Below are positions 55,770 to 64,000 of a stretch of 64,000 bases of DNA, in pieces (positions within the stretch are counted from its first letter, which is position 1; each line of letters opens with the position of its first letter). Under the pieces are notes generated by a model, which saw only the letters and a program-made list of their open reading frames with translations, was not told where the DNA came from and did not search any database. The position numbers were made by a program, and so were the translations under genes. The stretch comes from Streptomyces zhaozhouensis. Its GTDB lineage: Bacteria; Actinomycetota; Actinomycetes; Streptomycetales; Streptomycetaceae. Location of the stretch: positions 1 through 64,000 of the forward strand of contig NZ_OCNE01000006.1 of the NCBI RefSeq assembly GCF_900230195.1, in the 5' to 3' direction.

Positions 55770-57809
55770 ATGGATCGCCTGAGGCCGGAGGACCCGCAGC
55801 GTATCGGTGAGTACCGACTCCTCGGCAGGCTCGGCGAGGGCGGCATGGGACAGGTCTACCTGGCCCGTTCCGAGCGCGGCCGCACGGTGGCCGTCAAGAC
55901 GATCAAGCGGGAGCTGGCGCAGGAGCCCGACTTCCGCCGCAGGTTCTCCGACGAGATCACCGCCGCACGGCGGGTCGGCGACCAGTGGACCGCGCCGGTG
56001 CTCGACGCCGACACCGAGGCCGCCACCCCCTGGGTCGCCACCGGCTACATCGCGGGCCCCTCGCTCCACGAGGTGGTGGGCCGCGACTACGGCCCGCTGC
56101 CGGAGCGCAGCGTGACGCTGCTGGCCAACGGGCTCGGCCACGCGCTGCGCGCCATCCACGCCGCCGGCCTGGTACACCGCGACCTCAAGCCGTCCAACGT
56201 GCTGATGACCATCGACGGCCCCCGGGTGATCGACTTCGGCATCGCCCGCGCCCTGGAGCCGGGCCCCGGCGCCGGGGTGACCAGGACCGGCGCCACCGTG
56301 GGCTCCCCCGGCTTCATGGCGCCCGAGCAGGTGCGCGGCCAGCGGGTCACGCCCGCCAGCGACGTCTTCTGCCTCGGCTCGCTCCTCGCCTACGCCGCCA
56401 CCGGCCGCACCCCGTTCGGGGCGCTGGACTCGGGCGTGCACATCCTGATGTTCCGCATCGCCGAGGAGGACCCAGACCTCACCGGGGTGCCGGCCTCGTT
56501 GCGGCAGTTGATCACCGCCTGCCTGGCCAAGGAGCCGGCGGAGCGGATCGGCGTCGAGCGGCTGCTGGCCGCCACCCAGCCGGAGGCCGCCCTGCACGAG
56601 CCCTGGCTGCCGGGCGCCCTGGTGGCCCAGTTGGGCCGGCACGCGGTGCGGCTGCTGGACTCGGAGAACCCGGTCAGCCGGGTGGACAACCCGGTGCTGC
56701 CCAGGACCGAGCCCGCCTCCCCCGCGCCGCCCTCGCCGCCGAGCGGAGAGCGCACCCCGCGCCCCTCCTCCGGCCCGGTGCCACCGCCTGGCCCCCCGGG
56801 GCAGCCCGCCGGGCAGCCGCCGGGGTCCTGGCCCGGCGGGCGGCCCGCCCCCCGGCCGACGCCGATCCCCTCCCCGTACTCGCAGCCGGACGGCGGTCCG
56901 TACTCGCAAAGCTCCGGCGGCTGGTCCCCGCCCAAGTCGCCCTACGGCGCCCCCTCCACCGGCACCGGTTCCGGGGGCTGGCGCGACCGCAGGGGCCCGC
57001 TGCTCGCGTTGGCCGCCGCCGGTCTGGCGCTGGTGGTGCTGGCCGTGGTGCTGCTGGTCCGGCTGGGCGGCGGTGGCTCGGACACGGCGATAGACGAGGG
57101 GTACCTGGGCGTCTGGCAGGGCGAGTACACCAGCGGCGACGAGGAGGAGCCGCGGGAGCTGCGTTTCGAGATCGCGCAGGGCGAGGAGGGCGAACTGGTG
57201 GGTAACGCCCTCACCCTCACCCCCGGCATTCTGTGCGCCTATGATGTGCGGCTCGACTCCTTCGACGACGAGGGGCTGGGCTTCACCGAGGAGTCCGACT
57301 GGAGCGTTCCCGAGGAGCAGACCACCGAGGCCTGCCGGGACAACAGCACGGTGCAGACGCTCCGGCTTTCGGAGAACGGCGAGGAGATGACGTGGACTTA
57401 CGGGGAGCAGGAGGCAACGCTGCACCGGGGTCCGGAACGCACCGACAGCGCCGTTCCCGAGGATCTGGTCGCGGGCTGGAAGCACGAGTTCACCGACCGC
57501 AGCGACAACGAGTGGTCGGATCTGATCACCATCGAGCAGGGCGCCGTCGGCGACCAGCTTCTGCGCTATGAAAGGACCAGGCGCGGGAGTGGGGAGATCG
57601 AGTGCGTCTGGGAGAACAAGCTGGTCAGGGTCGAGGGCGGGCAGCTTACCTTCGGTCCGGACCAGTTGGCGGAGAGCGGTGAGGACGCCGAGTGTCAGGT
57701 GTACGCCGCCATTCGCGTGCGGCTCAAGGAAGATGATCGGGACACGATCCAGATCTCCTGGCTGGACGACCTGGGGGCCGAGCCAGCCGAGCACACACGC
57801 AACGATTAG
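55770..57809 (+). CDS. Transmembrane Ser/Thr protein kinase (PASTA-less, PknB-like), first of two
   Basis: 679 residues. Kinase domain 1-270: Gly loop GEGGMGQVY (22-30), Lys43, HRD 136-138, DFG 155-157, APEQ. A Pro-rich linker (about 300-405) leads to a transmembrane helix (about 411-433, LLALAAAGLALVVLAVVLLV). An extracytoplasmic domain of about 245 residues follows (YLGVWQGEYTSGDEEE), with two similar halves. There are no PASTA repeats, so the ligand is not simply muropeptide. The extracellular Cys residues (three visible) could form disulfides. Tandem paralogue of the next gene, separated by 144 nt. Confidence 0.93.
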   Translation: MDRLRPEDPQRIGEYRLLGRLGEGGMGQVYLARSERGRTVAVKTIKRELAQEPDFRRRFSDEITAARRVGDQWTAPVLDADTEAATPWVATGYIAGPSLHEVVGRDYGPLPERSVTLLANGLGHALRAIHAAGLVHRDLKPSNVLMTIDGPRVIDFGIARALEPGPGAGVTRTGATVGSPGFMAPEQVRGQRVTPASDVFCLGSLLAYAATGRTPFGALDSGVHILMFRIAEEDPDLTGVPASLRQLITACLAKEPAERIGVERLLAATQPEAALHEPWLPGALVAQLGRHAVRLLDSENPVSRVDNPVLPRTEPASPAPPSPPSGERTPRPSSGPVPPPGPPGQPAGQPPGSWPGGRPAPRPTPIPSPYSQPDGGPYSQSSGGWSPPKSPYGAPSTGTGSGGWRDRRGPLLALAAAGLALVVLAVVLLVRLGGGGSDTAIDEGYLGVWQGEYTSGDEEEPRELRFEIAQGEEGELVGNALTLTPGILCAYDVRLDSFDDEGLGFTEESDWSVPEEQTTEACRDNSTVQTLRLSENGEEMTWTYGEQEATLHRGPERTDSAVPEDLVAGWKHEFTDRSDNEWSDLITIEQGAVGDQLLRYERTRRGSGEIECVWENKLVRVEGGQLTFGPDQLAESGEDAECQVYAAIRVRLKEDDRDTIQISWLDDLGAEPAEHTRND

Positions 57810-57953
57810 GTATGCCTCAGGTCACGAATCGACACGGTTGTGGGCCAAGGTGACAGAGCGGGAACCGATTGCGGTTCTATTTCTGTCCTCCTCCCCGTAC
57901 AGGGGCCGCCGTATGCTCTTGAGGTTTACCGGACCGAAGAGGAGTAGGACAGC

Positions 57954-60104
57954 ATGAAACCGCTCGGGCCGACAGATCCCCAACGCGTCGGCCAGTACCG
58001 GCTGTTGGGGAAATTGGGCGCCGGCGGAATGGGCAGCGTCTATCTCGCCCGCTCCGACCGCGGGCGCACGGTCGCCGTCAAGCTCGTTCAACCCGAACTC
58101 GCCCGCCAGCCGGAGTTCCGGCAGCGCTTCCAGCAGGAGGTGGACGCGGCCCGCCGCGTCGGCGGGGACTGGACCGCGCCCGTGCTGGACGGCGACACCG
58201 AGGCGGCGACCCCGTGGGTCGCCACCGGCTATGTCGCCGGCCCGTCGCTGCACGAGGTGGTCGCCACCACCTACGGCCGGCTGCCGGAGCGCACGCTGCG
58301 CATCCTGGCCAACGGCCTGGTGCGGGCGCTGCGCGACATCCACGCGGCCGGGCTGGTCCACCGTGACCTCAAGCCGTCGAACGTGATGATCACCATCGAC
58401 GGACCCCGCGTGATCGACTTCGGCATCGCCCGCGCCCTGGAGGCCACCAACGAGGGCCTCACCAGGACCGGCGCCGCCGTCGGCTCCCCCGGCTTCATGT
58501 CGCCCGAGCAGTGCAGGGGCGAGACGCTGTCGGCGGCGAGCGACATCTTCTGCCTCGGCTCCGTGCTGACGTTCGCCGCCACCGGGCACACCCCGTTCGG
58601 CGACGCGAACAGCGCGATGACCGCGCTGATGCTGCGCATCGTGCAGAACCAGCAGGACCTCACCGAGGTGCCCGAGGGCATCAGGCCGCTGATCGAGGCG
58701 TGCCTGGCCCCGCACCCGGCCGAGCGGCCGACGCTGGAGCAGTTGCTGGAGGCCACCGAGGCGCCCGAGGACGACGAGCCCTGGCTGCCCGGCGCCCTCG
58801 TCGCGAAGCTGGGCCGGCACGCGGTCGAGCTGCTGGACTCCGAGGACCCGATGCACACCCCGCCGCCGCCCGGCGCGGCGCCGACCCCGGTGATGCCGAA
58901 CGTGCCGCCGACCCCGGCGCCCCCCGGCCACGCGCCGCCCACGCCCACCCAGTTGGGCACGCCGTCGACGCCGCCGCCGAGCCCGCAGCCGAACGGCCCG
59001 GTGGACGCGATGGCCACGATGACCTCCAACTCGCCGCCTGCGGGCTACGGCCCGCCCGGCCAGAGCGGCTACGGCTACCCGCAGCAGGGGCAGGGCGGCT
59101 ACGGCTATCCGCAGCAGGGAGACCCCAACAACCCCTACGGCGGCGGCTACGGCGGCTACAACCCGCAGGGCGGCCCCGCGGGGCCCGGCGGTCCCGGCGG
59201 GAAGAAGAACAACCAGACGCTGTGGATCGTGGTCGCGGCCGTCGCCGTGCTGGCCGTGGTCGCCGGCGTCGCGGTCTTCGCCCTGGGCGGGGACAGCGAC
59301 GACGAGGCCGACGGCAAGAACGGGCCCACGACGGAGGAGACCGGCTCCGCCGACCCCACCGAGGACCCGACCGAGGACCCGGAGCCCACCGAGGACCCGA
59401 CCGAGGGCGGCGACATCGGCGGCGGGGGCGGTGAGAGCGGCCGGATACCCACCGAGATGGCCGGTGCCTGGGAAGGCGAGATGACCACCGGCCAGGGCGA
59501 GGTCTTCTACCAGCGGATCGAGGTCTCCGAGGGCTCCACCGGCCAGATCGTCACCACGCAGTACACGGCGTTGGAGGACGTGGTCTGCAAGGAGTCGTCG
59601 ACGCTGGTCAGCTACGACTCGGTCGCCACCATCAACAGCGAGACGGTCGAGCAGACCTGGCCCTCCACCGGCGGTTGCAGCCCCTGGGGCGAGCAGACGA
59701 TGGAGATGCGCGGCGGCAACCTGGTCTGGAGCGCCGGCGGGTTCGGCGTCGAGGCCGAGATGACGATGTCGGACACCTCCTCCGGCTCCGACGCGATGCC
59801 GTACGCCATCTTCAGCCCCAACTGGGTCGGTTCCGGGATGACCTTCGACCCGGAGACCAGCGCCGCCTCCGGCGAGCCGGCGATGGTCGCCACCGGCGAC
59901 GGCTGCACCTGGGAGATCCCGATGGTCGCCGGCGGTCTCCGCGCCGAGCAGCTGATCGTGGGCCCCGGCGAGGTCACCTCCGGCGACTGCGACCCGTTGC
60001 CCAGCTACCGCATCCACTGGACCGGGCCGGACGACCCGGACGCGATCACGTTCACCCCGCTCGGTGACGGCGGGGGCGAGTTCGTGGCCCAGCGCGAGAG
60101 CTGA
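57954..60104 (+). CDS. Transmembrane Ser/Thr protein kinase, second of two
   Basis: 716 residues with the same layout: kinase 1-270 (Gly loop GAGGMGSVY, Lys43, HRD 136-138, DFG 155-157 at the identical numbers as its neighbour), linker with Gly/Tyr/Gln repeats (QSGYGYPQQGQGGYGYPQQG), helix about 422-446, then an acidic Thr/Glu/Asp-Pro stretch (DPTEDPTEDPEPTEDPTEGG) and an outer domain (MAGAWEGEMTTGQGEVFYQR). The kinase halves are near-identical over long runs (TEAATPWVATGY, GPSLHEVV, AAGLVHRDLKPSNV), the outer halves much less so, suggesting duplication followed by sensor divergence. Confidence 0.93.
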   Translation: MKPLGPTDPQRVGQYRLLGKLGAGGMGSVYLARSDRGRTVAVKLVQPELARQPEFRQRFQQEVDAARRVGGDWTAPVLDGDTEAATPWVATGYVAGPSLHEVVATTYGRLPERTLRILANGLVRALRDIHAAGLVHRDLKPSNVMITIDGPRVIDFGIARALEATNEGLTRTGAAVGSPGFMSPEQCRGETLSAASDIFCLGSVLTFAATGHTPFGDANSAMTALMLRIVQNQQDLTEVPEGIRPLIEACLAPHPAERPTLEQLLEATEAPEDDEPWLPGALVAKLGRHAVELLDSEDPMHTPPPPGAAPTPVMPNVPPTPAPPGHAPPTPTQLGTPSTPPPSPQPNGPVDAMATMTSNSPPAGYGPPGQSGYGYPQQGQGGYGYPQQGDPNNPYGGGYGGYNPQGGPAGPGGPGGKKNNQTLWIVVAAVAVLAVVAGVAVFALGGDSDDEADGKNGPTTEETGSADPTEDPTEDPEPTEDPTEGGDIGGGGGESGRIPTEMAGAWEGEMTTGQGEVFYQRIEVSEGSTGQIVTTQYTALEDVVCKESSTLVSYDSVATINSETVEQTWPSTGGCSPWGEQTMEMRGGNLVWSAGGFGVEAEMTMSDTSSGSDAMPYAIFSPNWVGSGMTFDPETSAASGEPAMVATGDGCTWEIPMVAGGLRAEQLIVGPGEVTSGDCDPLPSYRIHWTGPDDPDAITFTPLGDGGGEFVAQRES

Positions 60105-60124
60105 CGCCGGCACGGCCGTGACAA

Positions 60125-60172
60125 GAGAAGGGGCCGGGTGGTGGTCGGTCGACCACCACCCGGCCCCTTCTC
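60125..60172. terminator. 48-nt bidirectional terminator between kinase and purA
   Basis: Two perfect 23-base arms (left begins GAGAAGGGGCCGGG, right ends CCCGGCCCCTTCTC) around GT. It sits between convergent stops (60104 and 60212). On both strands the outer stem is A/G-C/T rich, without a long U-tract. The longest perfect hairpin in the window. Confidence 0.9.
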
Positions 60173-60211
60173 GTTGGCGCGCGGTGGGCGGCGCACCGCC
60201 CACCGGGACCG

Positions 60212-61495
60212 TCAGAGGAAGGGATGCACCTGGATCGTCTCGTCCCGGCCGGGCCCGACGCCGACGGCCGAGATCCGGGCGCCGGACATCTCCTCCAGCG
60301 CCGCCACGTAGGACTGGGCGTTCTTCGGCAGGTCGGAGAGCGACCTGGCCCCCGAGATCGGCTCCTGCCAGCCGGGCAGGTACTCGTAGACCGGCTCGGC
60401 GTGGTGGAAGTCGCTCTGGTTGTACGGGAGCTCGCTGACCTCGCGGCCGTCGATCCGGTAGCCGACGCAGACCGGGACGCGCTCCCAGCCGCTGAGCACG
60501 TCGAGCTTGGTGAGGAAGAAGTCGGTGATCCCGTTGACCCGCACCGCGTAACGGGCGATCACCGCGTCGAACCAGCCGCAGCGGCGGTCCCTGCCGGTGG
60601 TGACGCCGAACTCGTGCCCCTCGGTGCGCAGCCGCTCGCCGTCCTCGTCGTGCAGCTCGGTGGGGAACGGGCCCGCGCCGACGCGGGTGGTGTACGCCTT
60701 CAGGATGCCGATGACCCGGTCGATCCTGGTGGGCCCGACCCCCGTGCCGGTGCAGGCGCCGCCCGCCGTGGGGTTGGACGAGGTGACGAACGGATAGGTG
60801 CCGTGATCGACGTCGAGCAGGGTGCCCTGGCCGCCCTCGAAGAGCACCACCTTGCCGTCGTCCAGCGCCTGGTTGAGCACCAGGGTGGTGTCGCACACGT
60901 ACGGGCGCAGCGGCTCGGCGAAGCCCAGCAGTTCCTCGACGGCCTGCTCGACCCCGATGCCCCTGCGGTTGTAGATCTTGGCCAGCAGCTGGTTCTTGTG
61001 GTCCAGCGCGGCCTCGACCTTCTGCCGGAGAATCGATTCGTCGAAGAGGTCCTGGACGCGCACCCCCTGCCGGTTGATCTTGTCGGCGTAGGCGGGGCCG
61101 ATGCCGCGCCCCGTGGTGCCGATCTTCCGCTTGCCGAGGAAGCGTTCGGAGACCTTGTCGAGCGTCTGGTGGTAGCCCGTGATCAGATGGGCGTTGCCGC
61201 TGACGAGCAGGCGGGAGGTGTCGATGCCGCGCTCGTTCAGCTCGCGCACCTCGGAGAGCAGCTTGCTGGGGTCGACGACGACGCCGTTGCCGATCACCGG
61301 GGTGCACTCGGGGCTCAGCACGCCGGAGGGCAGCAGGTGGAGCGCGTACTTCTGGTCGCCGACGACGACGGTGTGACCGGCGTTGTTGCCACCCTGGTAG
61401 CGCGCCACATAGTCGACGGAGCCACCGAGCAGGTCCGTGGCCTTGCCTTTGCCCTCGTCACCCCACTGAGCGCCGAGCAGCACAAGTGCGGGCAC
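60212..61495 (-). CDS. purA: Adenylosuccinate synthetase
   Basis: 427 residues. IMP plus aspartate plus GTP to adenylosuccinate, first step to AMP. Signatures: [19 protein letters not shown] at the start, [47 protein letters not shown]. Standard length. It is monocistronic, convergent with the kinase pair. Confidence 0.98.
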   Translation of the reverse strand: MPALVLLGAQWGDEGKGKATDLLGGSVDYVARYQGGNNAGHTVVVGDQKYALHLLPSGVLSPECTPVIGNGVVVDPSKLLSEVRELNERGIDTSRLLVSGNAHLITGYHQTLDKVSERFLGKRKIGTTGRGIGPAYADKINRQGVRVQDLFDESILRQKVEAALDHKNQLLAKIYNRRGIGVEQAVEELLGFAEPLRPYVCDTTLVLNQALDDGKVVLFEGGQGTLLDVDHGTYPFVTSSNPTAGGACTGTGVGPTRIDRVIGILKAYTTRVGAGPFPTELHDEDGERLRTEGHEFGVTTGRDRRCGWFDAVIARYAVRVNGITDFFLTKLDVLSGWERVPVCVGYRIDGREVSELPYNQSDFHHAEPVYEYLPGWQEPISGARSLSDLPKNAQSYVAALEEMSGARISAVGVGPGRDETIQVHPFL

Positions 61496-61625
61496 AGGCG
61501 TACACCCCTTTCGAGCGGGGCATCTACGCTGTGCTGCCCCGGATCGACGAAACCCCTGCGCAATCGCGACAGGGGCTCTTGCACAGAGAGCTTACGGGAG
61601 ACGCAGCCGGGAGGCGAACAGTCAG

Positions 61626-62399
61626 GTGTTCATCGTCATCGACCCGAGAGCCCGGCGCGTGGACGGGGAGTCGGTCCGCATCGCCAGGGACGTGCTCAGC
61701 GCGGGCGCCGGCGGGGAGGTCAGGGTCTGCGTGCTGGAGCAGGGCGAGGCGCTGCCGAAGGGGCTCGCCCGGGGCAACGGCCGCCAGCTGGTGATCGTCG
61801 GTGACGACCGTGCGCTGCTGCGGGCCGTGCGGCTGCTGCACAGCGAAGGGCGCCTGAGCGCACGGCCGTTGGGAGTGGTGCCGGTCGGCGGCTCGACGGC
61901 GGTGGCCAGCGCGCTGGGGGTGCCGACGGACGCGGTCGCCGCGTCCCGCGCGGTGCTGACCGGGCGCACCCGCCGGCTGGACGTGCTGACCGACGACGCG
62001 GGCGGGGTGGTGCTGGGAACGCTCGGCATCCCGGCGCCGCGCGGCCGGGGCCCGGCCTCGGGATGGTGGCGCGCGGTGCCGTTCCCCAGGCCGCCGCGGC
62101 CGGGCCGGCCACGCGGCCGGGCCGAGCAGCGGCTGCGGGTGGAGGCGGACGGACGCCTGCTGGCGGACCAGGACCGGCCGGTCGCCGAGGTCTCGGTGCG
62201 GGCGGCGAACGGCCTCGCGGACGTGGTGGTGCGGCCGGGGCCCCGGGAGGTGGAGGTCAGGGCGCGGGCGAGTTCGGTGACGGTCTCCGGTCCGACGGGC
62301 TTCAGCTACCGGGCGAACGCGGTGGACCTGGGGCCCACGCGCGCGCGGACCTGGACCGTGCTGCCGGGGGCCCTGCCCCTGACCGTCCCCGGCACCTGA
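61626..62399 (+). CDS. Degenerate diacylglycerol-kinase-like protein
   Basis: 257 residues, short for the family (usually about 300). Layout of the DAGK catalytic fold is visible: FIVIDPRARRVDGESVRIA, VIVGDDRALLRAVRLLH where GGDGT would be, then PLGVVPVGGSTAVASALGVP in place of the usual GTANDFAxxxG(I/V)P. The absence of GGDGT implies no ATP-phosphate site, so kinase activity is doubtful. A conserved second half (FSYRANAVDLGPTRARTWTV) remains. GTG 61626 is the likely start. It is divergent from purA. Confidence 0.7.
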   Translation: MFIVIDPRARRVDGESVRIARDVLSAGAGGEVRVCVLEQGEALPKGLARGNGRQLVIVGDDRALLRAVRLLHSEGRLSARPLGVVPVGGSTAVASALGVPTDAVAASRAVLTGRTRRLDVLTDDAGGVVLGTLGIPAPRGRGPASGWWRAVPFPRPPRPGRPRGRAEQRLRVEADGRLLADQDRPVAEVSVRAANGLADVVVRPGPREVEVRARASSVTVSGPTGFSYRANAVDLGPTRARTWTVLPGALPLTVPGT

Positions 62400-62432
62400 C
62401 CCACCGGGCCGGCCCCCACCAGGCGCGCGAGC

Positions 62433-62537
62433 GCCCCACCACCGGGCCGAGGACGACACCCCGCCGGGACCGGCCAGGACCGCGGTCGACCACCGCCCGC
62501 CGCTCCCGCACCGCCCCACCACCGGGCCGAGGACGAC
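62433..62537. repeat. Direct repeat of 25 bp, 80 bp apart
   Basis: Identical copies begin at 62433 and 62513 (GCCCCACCACCGGGCCGAGG then ACGAC). Located in the 171-nt gap between the convergent lipid-kinase-like and MarR genes. Confidence 0.75.
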
Positions 62538-62570
62538 GCCCCGCTCCGGCCAGCGCAGCGCGTCAGCGGG

Positions 62571-63095
62571 TCAGCGTTCGGCGCCGTGCTCCACGGGCCG
62601 CCCGTCGACGGAGCGTCTCGCGTGCCAGCGGTCCATGATTCCGCTCATCTCCTCCGTCAGAAAGGCCATGAAGTCGGCCGTCTCCCCCAGTCTCCGCCCC
62701 GCCGGGGAGTCCTCGCCGACCACCTCGGCCCCGGCGCGCACCGTCGTCTCCCAGCGCCGCAGGTACTGGTCGCGTTGGGTCATGGCCTCGTACCAGACGT
62801 CGTGGTGGAGCCGGTAGCGCTCGCGCCGCGAGCCCGGCTCGCGCTCGCGGCTGACCATGTGGATCTGCGCGAGGTAGCGCACCGCGCCGGAGATGGCGGC
62901 CGGCGAGATGCGCAGCCGTTCGGCCAGTTCGGAGGAGGTGAGGGCGCCCTCGTCCGAGACGGCGAGGCAGGCGAAGACGCGAGCGGCCATCCGCTGGAAG
63001 CCGGCGGCCACCAGGTCGGCGGCGAACCGTTCCACGAACTCGGAGACCGCCGGCGGATAGGGATCCGCTGCGCCACGTGGGTGGTCCATGGTCAT
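62571..63095 (-). CDS. MarR/GbsR-family transcriptional regulator
   Basis: 174 residues. Winged helix in the middle (ARVFACLAVSDEGALTSSEL, then ERLRISPAAISGAVRYLAQI), followed by YRLHHDVWYEAMTQRDQYLR and a helical dimer end. The GbsR-like layout is common next to transporters. ATG 63095 has AGGA at seven bases; a second ATG two codons later is possible. It is divergent from the ABC ATPase gene with 81 nt between, the classic local repressor arrangement. Confidence 0.88.
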   Translation of the reverse strand: MTMDHPRGAADPYPPAVSEFVERFAADLVAAGFQRMAARVFACLAVSDEGALTSSELAERLRISPAAISGAVRYLAQIHMVSREREPGSRRERYRLHHDVWYEAMTQRDQYLRRWETTVRAGAEVVGEDSPAGRRLGETADFMAFLTEEMSGIMDRWHARRSVDGRPVEHGAER

Positions 63096-63176
63096 CCCGC
63101 CATCCTGCCAGCCCTTAACGAGATTCTGACGATTCCCTAACTTCACAAATTCCTGAAATAAACGTAGCTTGCTGCC
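63096..63176. promoter_or_regulatory. MarR/ABC divergent promoter region
   Basis: 81 nt, strongly A/T-rich relative to the surroundings (TTCACAAATTCCTGAAATAA, from 63142). It contains TTCA-N8-TGAA, a weak inverted repeat that could be the regulator's site. Confidence 0.4.
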
Positions 63177-64000
63177 ATGAAGTCCTCAAGCAACGCGATC
63201 GAGATCGCCGATCTGGTCAAGACGTTCGGCCCCACCCGGGCCCTGGACGGACTGGACCTGACGGTGCGCGCGGGCGAGGTGCACGGCTTCCTCGGGCCCA
63301 ACGGGGCCGGGAAGTCCACCACCATCCGCGTGCTCCTCGGCCTGCTGCGTGCCGACTCCGGCACCGTGCGGCTGCTGGGCGGCGATCCCTGGGGCGAGGC
63401 CGTCGCCCTGCACCGCCGACTGGCCTATGTGCCGGGCGACGTCGAGCTGTGGCCCAACCTGACCGGAGGCGAGGCGATCGACCTGCTGGCCCGGCTGCGC
63501 GGCGGGCTCGATCCGAAGCGCCGCGCGCGGCTGCTGGAACGCTTCGAGCTGGATCCGGCGAAGAAGGGGCGCACCTACTCCAAGGGCAACCGGCAGAAGG
63601 TCGCCCTGGTCGCCGCGCTCGCCTCCCGCGCCGAGCTGTTGCTGCTCGACGAGCCGACGGCGGGCCTCGACCCGCTGATGGAGGCCGTCTTCCAGGAACT
63701 GATCGGGGAGGCGAAGGAGAACGGTCAGACGGTGCTGCTCTCCAGCCACATCATGGCCCAGGTCGAAAAGCTCTGTGACCGGGTGAGCATCGTCCGCCAG
63801 GGGAGCGTCGTGCAGTCCGGCTCGTTGGACGAGCTGCGCCATCTCACGCGCACCAGCGTGGAGGCCACCACCGGCCGGCCGGTCTCGGGCCTGGAGGAGC
63901 TGCCCGGCGTCCACGACGTGCGGGTGACCCCCGCCGACGACGCGGGGGCGGACGCCACCCGGGTCACCTTCTCCGTCGACGGCCCCCATCTGGAGCGGGC
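63177..64000 (+). CDS. ABC transporter ATP-binding protein (cut by the right edge)
   Basis: At least 274 residues; no stop before the end. Walker [12 protein letters not shown], signature [17 protein letters not shown], Walker [22 protein letters not shown]-loop [13 protein letters not shown]. This is the drug/bacteriocin export type (CcmA-like) usually followed by a permease gene. The signature reads SKGNRQK in place of LSGGQ, a known variation in this subfamily. ATG 63177. The MarR regulator is divergent. Confidence 0.93.
   Translation, partial: MKSSSNAIEIADLVKTFGPTRALDGLDLTVRAGEVHGFLGPNGAGKSTTIRVLLGLLRADSGTVRLLGGDPWGEAVALHRRLAYVPGDVELWPNLTGGEAIDLLARLRGGLDPKRRARLLERFELDPAKKGRTYSKGNRQKVALVAALASRAELLLLDEPTAGLDPLMEAVFQELIGEAKENGQTVLLSSHIMAQVEKLCDRVSIVRQGSVVQSGSLDELRHLTRTSVEATTGRPVSGLEELPGVHDVRVTPADDAGADATRVTFSVDGPHLER

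Overview
This is high-GC actinobacterial chromosomal DNA, almost certainly from a Streptomyces. The third codon positions are strongly GC, GTG starts are frequent, and developmental and regulatory genes typical of the genus are present: bldC, an AtrA-type TetR regulator, a second Lsr2 (LsrL), a valine dehydrogenase and a c-di-AMP riboswitch in front of a cell-wall peptidase. I see no insertion sequence, integrase, prophage or CRISPR array. The content reads as core chromosome.

Layout. 1-0.3 kb: leader and promoter zone of a ribosomal RNA operon whose 16S gene lies just off the left edge. 0.3-20.9 kb: regulation, envelope and tRNA-modification genes: a PAS/PP2C/ATPase protein, a type II NADH dehydrogenase divergent from atrA, a membrane-anchored ECF sigma factor with a surface carbohydrate-binding-like tail, an orphan asparagine-synthetase/lasso-cyclase-like protein, an NsdA-type sporulation protein, trmB, a PrsW-like protease, a GT29-like (sialyltransferase-fold) protein, an M23 peptidase under a c-di-AMP riboswitch, a second PP2C phosphatase and two aldo/keto reductases. 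21.3-30.8 kb: tRNA-Lys, a DEAD-box helicase, a minizincin, tRNAs Glu-Asp-Phe, a YhgE-like membrane protein, hrpA, a second identical tRNA-Asp, then bldC with a classic terminator. 31-43.5 kb: vdh, a DUF3073 protein, purF-purM, several small conserved proteins, purS-purQ-purL (overlapping reading frames) and divergent lsrL.

43.6-48 kb: two tRNA-Gly genes, one with an aberrant elbow region, and a self-contained operon of ABC ATPase, permease, DesK-like kinase and LuxR-type regulator, preceded by an inverted repeat that could be the regulator's own operator. 48-55.5 kb: purC, an N,N-dimethylformamidase-large-subunit-like protein, a protein that looks like an M48 peptidase without its zinc site, purD, an unknown gene and a GntR regulator. 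55.8-62.4 kb: two tandem paralogous Ser/Thr kinases with sensor tails, convergent with purA across a 48-nt terminator, then a degenerate lipid-kinase-like protein. 62.6-64 kb: a MarR/GbsR-type regulator divergent from an ABC ATPase cut by the right edge.

Functionally, eight purine genes (purF, M, S, Q, L, C, D, A) are spread over 28 kb in five separate transcription units rather than one operon. The gene order from the NADH dehydrogenase to purD matches what I remember of S. coelicolor SCO4068-SCO4119. The kinase pair and purA recall the SCO3620-3629 region, so a rearrangement joint may lie near 55.5 kb. The most unusual observation is tRNA-Gly(UCC) at 43597-43668: its D-loop lacks GG and its T-loop carries GUGCA, the changes described for staphylococcal peptidoglycan tRNA-Gly.
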